Assembly (NCBI GenBank): GCA_947846985.1
Contig: CANTUZ010000026.1
Coordinates: 51,442,730-51,506,729 of the forward strand
Reading direction: 5' to 3'
From: Fratercula arctica
Taxonomy: Eukaryota > Chordata > Aves > Charadriiformes > Alcidae
Length of the DNA stretch: 64,000 nt
Below, piece after piece: positions 34,701 to 43,201 of this stretch (its first letter is position 1; each line of letters begins with the position of its first letter). A program made the translations under genes and the position numbers. A model generated the notes under the pieces. The model saw nothing but the letters and a program-made list of their open reading frames with translations. It was not told the origin of the DNA and ran no database searches.

Positions 34701-37700
34701 TTTACTGTTGACAGCTGATTGTCTAGTCTGTTTGAAAGACCACCCAATGATGGAAATTCTGTAAGTTACCAGGTATTACATTCCAATCCTTCAATGTCCT
34801 TAGTTTAGAAGCCTAACAATTTTTGAGACTAATTGTCCTGCCCACCACAAAGAAGATTAAAGTGATGTTCTCAATAGTTTTTTTACCCCCTTTGCTGTAC
34901 CTTTTCCTTGGTTAAACAGTCCTAGTCTTTTCTTTGAATGTTTTCATGTTCTCTAGACCTCAGTGCCTTCTTATGGACAGTCTTCAATATTTGCAGATTT
35001 TCATGAGCATATTGCCTGAGATTGGCTATAGTGCTTCTACTTAGTACTTGATGTCCTCATCAGCTGAATGGGAAAACTGTTTCATGTTTTACAGTCTGTA
35101 TTCCTGTGCAGGTATCTTAATCCCGTGATTGCCTTTTCACATTATAGGATGACGTGTAGATTGAAGTTCATTTGTGGTTACAGGGTACCGTCATACGTAA
35201 CTCTTGACAGACCTTCTTTTTGTATTTATTAATAAAAAACAGCACTTCTGAGGAAGGGCTGAATATAATGTAACAGCAATCTATAAACCTGCCATAAAGT
35301 TGGAGTCTGTTCTTTTATTGCAGGCTGCTATGGTGCTCAAAACCTGGGGGTATAAAATACTAATTCAGTGCTTAGTTTCCTTGTGTGACACTGATTTGCT
35401 CTGCTGATTTGCTCTACCATCCCATGTCCCCTTCCTGGTGCCAGTGGGGATGGGATTAATTTTCACAAGATGGGATACAGCCCCATCTACATACCCCCAA
35501 ACCAGCCAAATGGGTATTCCATACCATGTGAGCCATGCTCAGTATATAGCTGGGGAGCTGGCTGGGGGAAAGGGCAGAAAGGGTGCAGCAGAGCGCAAGC
35601 CACCATTTGCTTTCACTTGGAGGGGTGTCCAGTACACCTGGAATTGACTGCTCCAACCTGGGGTGAAAACACAGCCCTAACATTTGCCATGGAGTGATCC
35701 AGACCGCACTGGAACAGGGTGAAGCTCTAGAACACCTGCAGTACATTGGTAACATCATTGTGTGGGGCAACACAGCAGAAGTTTTTGAGAAAGGGAACAG
35801 AATACTTCGAATCCTTCTGAAAGCTGGTTTTGCTGTAAAATGAACTAAGGGATCTGCACAGGAGGTCCAGTTTTTAGGAATATAATGGCAAGATGGATGC
35901 CGTCAGATCCCAATGGATGTGATCAACAAAATAGCAGCTATGTCTCTACCAACTAGTAAAAAGGAAACACAAGCTTTCTTGTTGAAAGTGTTGTGTGAGC
36001 GGATGCAGGCAGGACGCAGGAACAACCACAAAACCATGTATGAAAAGCAAAGAACAAGTTTAATCTTGATACCTCACGGACTGGGGAATCTCCGAAGCAA
36101 CACCCGGGTAGAGTCACACAAGCAGGGGATGTGGGCCCTGTGGAGTGAGAGAGAGTCCTTGTTAGCAAGAGCGCATGCGGACTCCCTGTTCTTGCTAGTA
36201 TTTGAAGGATTCAAACAGACATAGTCTTCCCACTGTGCTTTGATCATCTTCAACAACAGGCCAGGATTCTCAAGCAGCTAGATAAGGTCTCCCTGAGTCC
36301 ATTGCAGACTTATGTTATCTAAGTGCAAGTGTTCTACTTGCAAGCACCCAAGACTGAACAACAATTAGGGTGATATGTGTTTCCCAGCACCCCGGGTGTG
36401 AGTCAGTTGAGCGTATTTACAATCCTCCTTGCCGATCTTGTGTTGCTTTCCCACAAACGTGCTGTACGCCGCAGCTGGAGAGAACGGTCCTACCTGGAGC
36501 CTCTGGCAGAAAGCACCAGGGGAGATGTGAGGTCAGACCCTAGGGTTTTGGAGTTGGGGATACAGAGGATCCAAAGCCTGCTATACTCCAACAGAAAAAG
36601 AAATATTGGCAGCATATGAAGTGGTTTGAGCTGCTTTCGGATGTGGTTGGTACGGAAGCACAACTCCTCTTAGCACCTTGGCTGCTGGTGCTGGGCTGGA
36701 TGTTCAAAGAAAGGGTCCCCACCACATATCATGCGACTGAAGCTATGTGGAGTAAGATTGCACTGATCACACAGCAAACTTGAATGAAAAACCCCAGTTA
36801 CCCAGGAATCTTGGAAGTGATCATGGACTGGCCAGAAGGTGAAGATTTTGGAATATCACCAGAGGAGGAGGTGACGTGTGCAGAAGAGGTTCCACTGTAT
36901 AATAAACTTCCAGAAAATGAGAAGAAATATGCTGTTTACTGGTGGATCCTGCTGGATTGTGGGAAAGCATCAAAGATGGAAGGCTGTTGTGTGGAGTCCT
37001 ACATGACAAGTTGCAGAAGCCACTGAAGGACAAGGTGAATTGAGCCAGTTTGCAGAGGTGAAAGCCATCCAGCTGGCTTTAGGTATTGCCAAATGAGAAA
37101 AATGGCCAGTACTTTATACTGACTCGTGGATGGTGGCAAATGCTCTGTGGAGGTGGTTACAGCAGTGGAAGAAGAGCAACTGGCAGCACAGAGGCAAATA
37201 CATCTGGGCTGCCTGATTGTGGCAAAATATTGCTGCCCTGATAGAGAATCTTGTGAAAGTACATCACGTAGATGCTCATGTACCCAAGAGTCAGGCCACT
37301 GAGGACCATCAAAACAACCATCAGGTGGATTGGACTGCTAAGATTGAAGTGGCTCAGGTGGTTTTGGACTGGAAACATACGGGTGAATTATTCATAGCTC
37401 GATGGGCTCATAACATCTCAGACCATCAAGGAGGAGACGCAACACACAGGTGGGCTCGTGACCGAGGGGTGGACTTGACCATGGACACTATTGCACAGGT
37501 TAGCCGTAATGCGAGACGTGCTGCAATCAAGCAAGCCAAGCGGTTACAGCCTCTTTGGTATGGAGAACGATAGCTGAAATATAAATACGGGGAGGCCTGG
37601 CAGATTGATTATATCACACTGCCACAAACCTGTCAAGGCAAGCACCATGTGCTCACAATGGTGGAAGCAACCACCGGATGGGTGAAACACACCCTGTGCC

Positions 37701-40700
37701 CCATGTCGCTGTCCGGAACACTATCCTGGGCCTTGAAAAGCAAGTCTTATGGTGACATGGCACCCCAGAGAGTATTGAATCAGACAACAGGACTCATTTC
37801 CTGATAGACACCAGACACCTGGGCCAAAGAGCATGGCATTGAGTGGGTATGTTCCATCCCCTATGATGCACCAGCCTCTGGGAAGACAGAATGATACAAT
37901 GGACTGTTAAAAACTACACTGGGAGCAATGGGTGCTGGGACGTTAAAACATGGGGATACACACTTAGCAAAAGCTACCTGGTTAGCTGACACTAGGGGAT
38001 CTACCAATCGAGCGGGCCCTGCCCAATCAAAACTGCCACATACCGTAAAAGGGGATAAAGTCCCCATAGTGCACATAAAGAATATGTTAGGGAAGACAGT
38101 CTGGGTTAGTCCCATCTCAGGCAAAGGCAAACCCATCTGCGGGATTGCTTTCCCTCAAGGGTGACGTGGCTGGATGGGGAAGTCCAATGTGTACCTCATG
38201 GGGATCTGATTTTGGGTGAGAATAGCCAATTAATCAAATTGTATGTCATCATTACTGTAATTGCTAGATACCATACCAATGGTACAACAGTAAGAATCGC
38301 CCAAACTAATGACAGGTGGACTTTGATGAAACTGAGTAAAGTGCAGTGGTGGTGGGATCAGAACTGATCTCAGCAACTGGTACCTGGCAACATCCTTGAG
38401 ATTGACATCTTCAGCCCACAGACCATAGGCATGGGCTGCACTGGATACACCAGCTGCGGGCTCCAGATACAACATGCAGCAATCCAGCACCACATGTCTT
38501 GCCTGCCCTGAGAGACTGTTCTAACAGATGGAGCCTGAGGTCATGGATTAAATGAACTCAACAGACAGTTTAGAGGGATGGCCCATAGACGAAGGAAATG
38601 ATACCTCTGTGTGTGTATATATATAGATGTATCAAAGACAGGAAAAAGTGGTGATAATTAATTGGAAAATGTAAGATCTGTGCATAACAAAATGGTATAG
38701 GATATGGGGTGGATAATGTCCTGGTTCTGGTGGGATAGGGGTAATTTTCACAAGGAGCTGGAATGGGACACAGCTGGGTTGGCTGACCCAAACTAGCCAA
38801 ATGAGTAGCCTTGCTCAATATATAGCTGGGGAGCTGGTCAGGGGAGGGGGCAGAAATTGCCACTTGGGAGCAGGCTGGACTTCGGGTTCCAATCGGTGAG
38901 CAACAGTACATTAATTGTGTTCTGTGTATTCCTCTATCAGTATTATTATTATTGTTTTCCTCTTTCCTTTGCTGTTCTCTTAAACTGCCTTTATCTCAAC
39001 CCCTGAGTTTTGCCTTTTTCTTCCAATTCCCCCACCTATCCTGCCACTGGAGGGGGAGTGAGTGAAAAGAGTGCTTGGTTCTTTGTTGCTGGCTGGGGCT
39101 CAACCATGACAACCTTTATAACTCTTCTTTTAAATTCAGTTAAGAAATGGAAGGAAAGGTTTTTCAGTCTGAGTCAGAATGGGAATGAAAACACCTTTTA
39201 AATGTCTTGCAAATAACATTGAGCTATTACTTGTATTTGTAATTCTTTAGATATGTCATCTCAGAAGCACATTTGAAATTTGGTCTAAGAAATGAGTGCT
39301 TAAGTAGGATATGTTCTGTTATTGGTTGTGCTAATGTCACTTACTAATATTGTCAGCTTTTGTGGGATGTAAGTTTTTTTTATTATTGTCCTTGACTAAT
39401 CAGTTTGGGGGCAAGTTCTAGAACTCTGTGTTGCAGCGCATGCTAACACTTCTCTGTCTGTCTTTTACAAGGCAGGTTAGTAATACCATATTACTTTCTC
39501 TAAAAATGATTACTTCTGACAAATAATATTTTTTTTCCCTTTCTTTACAGATATTTTCCAATTTATCCCTGAATGAGCGTTGCCTTTCAGCATCATTAGT
39601 CTGTAAATACTGGCGTGACCTCTGTTTAGATTTTCAGTTCTGGAAGCAGCTGGATCTCAGTAGTCGTCAACAGGTATGAAGGTATCATTGTGGAAAAATT
39701 ATGTTTTGGTGACTCAGAATGTGTTCAGAGAATTTTTACTCTTGAACAAAGGTAAACAAACCCATAAAGTGGTGATGTCTATGCTTTCAGGGATTTTTCT
39801 GCTAGACGCTGAAAATGTCTGAATCCTTAGATTAATTCCTTTAAATGTAGCTTCTTTTGACTGAGATCAGTTGTTAAACAGTGTGAAAACAAGGGCTGTT
39901 TGAAATGGATTTTGAGTTACTGGTCTCAGGTCTACATCAGTCGTGGTAGTGCCATTCATCAGAACTATCAGATCTCATAGTAACTGGAAGACATACGTGA
40001 GCTTTTCTGACAGTGCTCTAGTTTGAAGAATGGTCACCTAACTGGTGCTTGCTCTGTTTTAATACATTTTCTTCAATGTTTCTTCAACTGATGTGGCTTC
40101 TACTGATCAGCAGGCAGATTGTGTCTTTTTAGGCCTTTTGCCAATCCTAGAATTAAGTATGTCTGAGATTCATGGATTTCATTTAGTGAGGTCCTTCCAG
40201 AGCCTAGCCTTAGATTGTTCAGGTTAACTTTCCTCATTGGAAAACTTTTTTAAGGATGCCCATGCTGTTTGGCCACCTCTTTAGCGTTCTTGTTGTTTAG
40301 TTATTTGCAAAGGTTTATAAAACAATTTCTTGAGAGTTTCATGAAAATACAGGGTGCAGAGGAACAACCATTGGAGGGTCCCATTTGAAGAAGCAGCAGC
40401 GTGAACTCCTCTGTGTTGGACGTAAATAGTCTATGTGGAATAATGTTTTCAGATCACCAATTCATAAGAAAGCATGCAAGTTCTCTTGCTTCTAGAGATA
40501 CTAATTAGCTTTCCCATAGAAGTTCAGAAATATGTTATGTAGTAGGTGGTCTGAATTTTCTCAGGTGACTGCAAAACACAGTCAGACCAGAGGTCCATCT
40601 TTTTGCTCTGTCGGTACTATGTGTCAAATAAATCTTCTTCACTGTCTTGAGGTGTAGTCTGGTTTCTTTTAATGGTTTTGCCTATTAAGTGTGTTGGGAT

Positions 40701-43201
40701 CTCATTAAAGTTTATCAGTTCTGACATTGGCTTAAGAAACTTATCTTGCAATTTTTTTTGAGTTCCTAAACCAATATTAAGCATAAATGTTACCCTTCTC
40801 CATGTGTAGGGACGGTTTAATGGTTTTGGTTGCTTTGGTTATTGTTGGTGGTGTTTGGTTGGTTTTGGTTTTTTGTTTGGTGGGTTTTTTTGGGGGGTGG
40901 GGAGTGTTTGTTTCGGTGTTGTTTGTGGTGGATTTTTTGGATGTTTTCTAGCTAACAGCTCCCTAATGAAATAGCAAGAAAAAAGATTAGAGTTGCTACT
41001 AATGGAAAACAGATTGAGTGCAGAAAAGGAAGTGTTTGTTTCTCAACTGTGTAAGACAAAAACAAAAGGGATTTGTGTTGCTTTCTTGCCCTCTCCAGGC
41101 TAAAAGCTAAATCTCATCTATGCTTAGTGGTGGATAAGTATTCCTGAATGGTTTTGTTAGACTTTCATCATGTGTCACCAGGTTTTTTGAAACTAAACTT
41201 TTAAAGTGAGAGAGTTCTATGCATTGTGTCTTACCTGCTTTGGTTTTGTTTTGTTTTAACTTAAAAGCTTGAGCATAAGGAATATCTTATATTTCTTACC
41301 TGCTTTGTAGGACTGGCTTCTCTTAAAAATGATTGGCACATTAGCTAACTACAATGCATACAGGTACAAAGTGGACAGAAACTTTTTTTTTTTATTTCAA
41401 AGGAGCTCTAGGAAAATAGTGCATGCATCTGATTTAATGGTCTTTCATGGACTAACACTTAAAATATGCAAGTATTAAGTTTTAAAACTGAGCAAATAAC
41501 AGAAGGAAACTTCTGGGGTTTAATTAGCTTTTTTTTTGTTTGTTTTGTTACTGTGTTCTTTCCTTCTCATCCCTTTCATTCACTGCTACCTTAAGTGACT
41601 GTTTTCCGTTAAGAAGCCCATTGTTACCTCCTGGTTTTGGATGATTACCAAAGCCTAAGTGAAAACCTGTTGCATTTCAGAGACATGTAAACCCTTTATT
41701 TCTTTGTAAATGCTACCTTAGGTACGTGAGTGGAGTGCTGCTATAGAAGGGCAAGCAAATCCTTTTCTTCTAAATGATGGAGAATTCTTTGTCTAAAGTA
41801 TGAAGAGGACCATTAACTCTTATTCTCTCCAAGTGTTGGAGCAGAATTCTTTAAAGATAACTATAAAACTGATTATACCAGTATGCTCTTATCCTGGAAA
41901 ACACATCTTTTCATTCTCCCAATAGCTTATGGAAATACATCTGACAAATAGTAGTTTTTGTTTTAATTAAATTAAAGATGTCTATGAAAAAAGTTAAATT
42001 TGAATATTTGGATTTTCATTGCAGGTCACTGATGAGCTGTTGGAAAAGATTGCATCAAGAAGCCAGAATATTACTGAAATCAATATTTCTGATTGTCGTA
42101 ATGTATCTGACACAGGAGTATGCATATTAGCAATTAAATGTCCTGGACTCCTAAGGTATACTGCCTACAGGTGTAAACAGCTTTCTGACACGTCTATTAT
42201 TGCGGTTGCCTCTCAGTGTCCTCTTCTTCAGAAGGTGCATGTAGGCAATCAAGACAGACTGACTGATGAAGGTCTAAAGCAGGTAACCATCGGTTCCACA
42301 AATTTCTTTTGTAAATTTAGTATTTTTCAACTTCTTACCAGGTGCAAAAAGGGACGTGAAAGAAGGTACCCTCCTCTAAGATTTAATTAAAATCAGATAA
42401 CCTCTTTTACTTTAAAAGTTAGTTTATGGACATACTTTCTTGGTGCAGTGAATGTTGTTCTCTTGAGACTGCACATACTTTTTTTTTTTTTTTTTTTAAA
42501 TAATATCCAGGGATTAAATTGTCCCTTTTATAATGAAATCTCCAGTTTGACATCCTGTACTTCACCTCTGGCTGATTGAGTTTTCCTAAGCTTAGTTGCT
42601 ATTTGGAAGCAGTGTTTAAGTAAGACTTTTGTTGTATCACGAAAGCTGAAGGTGACTGAGATTTTTATTAGTTAGGCATGTGGGAAGGTTTCATCAACTC
42701 TCTCTCTTGTGTTAAAGGAGCATTTAGGGTAAGCTGTGAAGAGTTATGTTAAATCAAATATGCTGTCAATGGTCTAGCATACAGGCATTGTTAGCTACTT
42801 ATATATGTGCCCAATAAATAACTTGGTTCTTCTGTGCTGCTCTTAGCTCCATTTTGTTGACTGTAGTTAGCAACTTCATTTTGTCATGTGTGTAATTATA
42901 ATCTTTCTTGTTTGTATATAGTACTTACAAAACCTGTAAAGAAAGATAATTTTTAAGGGATGGTGGAGAAGCAGAAAGAAATCTCAACTCCCAGTTCTCC
43001 ACTTCAGTCAAATCCTGTTGTTTTTTTTCCTTTATTCTTAAATACTTGCTTTGATTTCATTAATTGCAGCTGGGATCAAAATGCAGAGAATTGAAAGACA
43101 TTCATTTTGGGCAGTGTTACAAGATCTCAGATGAAGGAATGATCATTATAGCTAAAGGCTGTCTGAAGTTGCAAAGAATATACATGCAAGAAAACAAATT
43201 A
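24950..43201 (+). CDS. FBXL17: FBXL17, F-box and leucine-rich repeat protein 17 (exons 1-4 of a longer gene, 3' partial)
   Basis: Four exons (24950-25702, 39551-39673, 42025-42282, 43070-43201) join in frame to 422 codons. Known role: FBXL17 is the substrate receptor of an SCF (SKP1-CUL1-F-box) ubiquitin ligase that removes wrongly paired BTB-domain dimers (dimerization quality control) and has been linked to SUFU turnover; it acts in cytosol and nucleus. Seen here: a Cys-containing, Pro/Ala/Gly-rich N-terminus (residues 1-239), an F-box (about 240-286, beginning DINQLPPSILLK), then LRRs of the Cys-containing type (about 293-422). The human protein is about 700 residues, so the last LRRs and the C-terminal segment that contacts BTB substrates lie beyond the window. 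All junctions have GT/AG borders and are phase 0. No frameshift or stop was found. Identification is by recognition of the F-box and LRR sequence and is very secure; the N-terminus is more divergent. Confidence 0.97.
25930..26300 (+). mobile_element. CR1 LINE 3' fragment directly behind exon 1
   Basis: Plus-strand similarity to the extreme C-terminus and 3' UTR of CR1 (segments reading GGFRLDIRKKFF, then the GGTTGGAACTAGATGATC region) ends in a single ATTCTATG octamer at 26293-26300. It starts about 230 bases after the exon 1 splice donor, at the edge of the CpG island. Only a fragment of the reading frame remains. Confidence 0.9.
26995..27080 (+). repeat. T/G-rich low-complexity tract in intron 1
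   Basis: Irregular runs of TTGG, GGTTTT and TTGTTG occupy about 80 bases with almost no A or C. Similar tracts occur downstream at about 40,808, 52,500, 59,505, 62,334 and 63,480, always T/G on the coding strand. Confidence 0.8.
27627..27676 (+). repeat. T23 run followed by a C-run
   Basis: A 23-base thymine run (27627-27649) is followed after about 15 bases by an interrupted cytosine run (about 27661-27676). A 195-codon open frame begins at a GTG (27612) just before the T-run and includes both homopolymers. It shows no known domain and is not called. Confidence 0.85.
28730..28775 (+). repeat. 23-base tandem duplication
   Basis: Two adjacent copies of a 23-base unit beginning AAATCTTGCAC (28730-28752 and 28753-28775) differ only at the last base. 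It lies in intron 1 with no clear function. Confidence 0.9.
29035..29290 (+). mobile_element. Old CR1-like fragment (tentative)
   Basis: Phrases such as TAGAGTACTGTGTTAGATTGTGGGC in two parts (the 'EYC..W' region of CR1 reverse transcriptase) and GGCATCAAAGGAGAACTAGAGGT resemble strongly diverged CR1 sequence on the plus strand. There is no tail and no open frame. The call rests on weak visual similarity. Confidence 0.4.
29793..29852 (+). repeat. 30-base tandem duplication
   Basis: Two adjacent 30-base copies beginning TTGCTGTAATAACTT (29793-29822 and 29823-29852) differ at one internal G/A position. They end 12 bases before a perfect inverted repeat. Confidence 0.9.
29865..29904 (+). repeat. 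Inverted repeat, 14-base perfect arms and 12-base loop
   Basis: The arms TTAAATGCAGTGCT (29865-29878) and AGCACTGCATTTAA (29891-29904) are exact reverse complements. After one mismatch, two more pairs extend the stem. The 12-base loop itself contains GCTAGC. The stem is shorter than in ordinary microRNA precursors, so no RNA gene is claimed. Confidence 0.85.
32744..33283 (+). mobile_element. Solo LTR of an avian ERV, sense in FBXL17 intron 1
   Basis: The 540-base block begins TGTCCTAGTTTTG and ends AACCACAACA. It is flanked by ACACG (32739-32743) and ACATG (33284-33288), a 5-base target-site duplication with one mismatch. It reads in LTR orientation along the gene. Shared LTR landmarks are the CTGGTATAGTGCTGTG block, the GGCTGACCCAAACTGGCC block, ATTATTATT at about 33,137 and CTATTAACTG followed by CTCAACCCATGAG near the end. 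No internal retroviral sequence remains. Confidence 0.92.
34680..35010 (-). mobile_element. Ancient CR1/L2-like fragment, antisense (tentative)
   Basis: On the plus strand the phrases TAATTGTCCTGCCC, CCTTGGTTAAACAGTCC and TCTCTAGACCTCAGTG occur in the order seen in the reverse complement of old CR1 3' regions. The copy is strongly diverged and has no open frame or tail. Confidence 0.4.
35425..35581 (+). repeat. Truncated 5' LTR of the ERV-L provirus
   Basis: Similarity to the 3' LTR at 38717 begins at TGTCC and runs through TTTTCACAAG and AGTATATAGCTGGGGAGCTG to GGCAGAAA. The downstream part (R/U5) and primer-binding site are absent, and pol-like sequence follows almost directly. Confidence 0.85.
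35610..37575 (+). pseudogene. ERV-L pol remnant: reverse transcriptase and RNase H
   Basis: The RT fingers/palm portion begins near the RGVQYTW segment (about 35,618). The active-site region lies at 35742-35753 with both aspartates replaced. The frame shifts several times and contains stops. The nested LTR breaks it at about 35,990-36,455. RNase H similarity resumes afterwards, with the best-kept open stretches at 36784-37026 and 37217-37573. The latter contains the VHHVDAHVPKS segment with its conserved HxDxH-like pattern and the zinc-binding-like region leading to integrase. No functional product is possible. Confidence 0.88.
35991..36455 (-). mobile_element. Solo LTR of a second ERV family nested in the ERV-L pol region
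   Basis: Pol similarity stops after a KKETQAF segment and resumes at about 36,456. The intervening ~465 bases read, on the minus strand, from TGTGGGAAAGCAAC to CTCACACAA(CA). They contain an ATTAAA poly(A)-signal variant (complement of TTTAAT at about 36,060). Flanks AAAGTG (35985-35990) and AACGTG (36456-36461) agree at five of six bases, which fits the 6-base duplication of ERV-K/alpharetrovirus-like integration. The 5' border could instead be 35989. The LTR shares no obvious sequence with the other LTRs in the window. Confidence 0.78.
37575..38230 (+). pseudogene. ERV-L integrase remnant
   Basis: The three catalytic acidic positions can still be located: Asp in the IDYI context (codon 37607), Asp in the ESDN context (codon 37783) and Glu in the GKTE context (codon 37889). 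The first two are in different frames, so at least one frameshift lies between them. A TGA follows the Glu codon directly. A further open block at 37928-38164 matches the C-terminal DNA-binding portion (VHIKNMLGKTVWV). The remnant is non-functional. Confidence 0.88.
38717..39111 (+). repeat. Complete 3' LTR of the ERV-L provirus
   Basis: The 395-base LTR starts TGTCCTGGTTCTGG and ends CAACCATGACA. It carries TATATAG at about 38818, a short (ATT)n run at about 38,941 and CTTAAACTGCC followed by CTCAACCCCTGAG near the 3' side. A purine-rich GGATATGGGGTGGATAA precedes it, in the place of a polypurine tract. Confidence 0.9.
39551..39673 (+). CDS. FBXL17: FBXL17 exon 2 (rest of the F-box)
   Basis: This 123-base exon encodes 41 residues (252-292), from IFSNLSLNERC to LSSRQQ. 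It completes the F-box: the LSLNERCLSASLVCKYW segment (about 256-272) carries the hydrophobic and Trp positions that normally contact SKP1. The acceptor is a long pyrimidine tract ending TTTACAG at 39544-39550, and the donor is CAG|GTATGA. Both ends are phase 0. The exon is too short to stand out as an open frame; I found it by searching for the continuation of the exon 1 F-box. Confidence 0.97.
39674..42024 (+). other. FBXL17: FBXL17 intron 2 (2,351 bases)
   Basis: Donor GTATGA, acceptor TTCATTGCAG, phase 0. It is AT-rich, with a T/G-rich low-complexity tract at about 40,808-40,940. No gene or transposon was recognised. Confidence 0.95.
40808..40940 (+). repeat. T/G-rich low-complexity tract in intron 2
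   Basis: About 130 bases are built of GGTTTT, TTGG, GGTGG and T/G runs, including GGGGGGTGGGG at about 40,891, with very few A or C. Confidence 0.85.
42025..42282 (+). CDS. FBXL17: FBXL17 exon 3 (first leucine-rich repeats)
   Basis: This 258-base exon encodes 86 residues (293-378), starting VTDELLEKIA and ending TDEGLKQ. It contains about three Cys-containing LRRs, with recurrent patterns such as ITEINISDCRNVSDTGV, LLRYTAYRCKQLSDTSI and LLQKVHVGNQDRLTDEG at a spacing of about 26 residues. LRRs of this kind in FBXL proteins build the curved substrate-binding solenoid. The acceptor is TTCATTGCAG and the donor is CAG|GTAACC, both phase 0. The frame stays open into intron 3 as far as a TAA at 42388-42390. 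Confidence 0.97.
42283..43069 (+). other. FBXL17: FBXL17 intron 3 (787 bases)
   Basis: Donor GTAACC, acceptor TTAATTGCAG, phase 0. It contains a T-run at about 42,480-42,497. If retained, the frame would stop at 42388-42390. Confidence 0.95.
43070..43201 (+). CDS. FBXL17: FBXL17 exon 4 (leucine-rich repeats)
   Basis: This 132-base exon encodes 44 residues (379-422), from LGSKCRELKD to QENKL. It continues the LRR solenoid with LKDIHFGQCYKISDEGM and LQRIYMQENKL repeat cores. The acceptor is TTAATTGCAG and the donor is a perfect GTAAGT at 43202-43207, phase 0. The frame runs on into intron 4 to a TAA at 43274-43276. No later FBXL17 exon was recognised in the remaining 20.8 kb. Confidence 0.97.

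Larger units (their letters stand above)
35425..39111 (+). mobile_element. Defective ERV-L type provirus with a nested LTR, sense in FBXL17 intron 1
   Basis: A partial 5' LTR (35425 to about 35581) is followed by reverse-transcriptase remains (about 35,610-35,985), a nested antisense LTR, RNase H remains (about 36,456-37,570), integrase remains (about 37,575-38,230), a 3' non-coding part and a complete 3' LTR (38717-39111). Both LTRs keep a TATATAG box (35543-35549 and about 38818). Primer site, gag, protease and the front of pol are missing, lost between the 5' LTR and RT. Pol is broken by many stops and frame changes. The RT active-site place reads Tyr-Ile-Gly-Asn (35742-35753) instead of the usual two aspartates. 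No env was seen, as is normal for ERV-L. Target-site duplications are not clear. It cannot move by itself. Confidence 0.92.
25703..39550 (+). other. FBXL17: FBXL17 intron 1 (13,848 bases)
   Basis: It runs from donor GTGGGT to acceptor TTTACAG and splits the F-box between K251 and I252. It contains a CR1 3' end, a sense solo LTR, the ERV-L provirus with a nested LTR, possible ancient CR1 pieces, tandem duplications, a hairpin, and T- and T/G-rich tracts. No independent gene was recognised. Confidence 0.95.
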
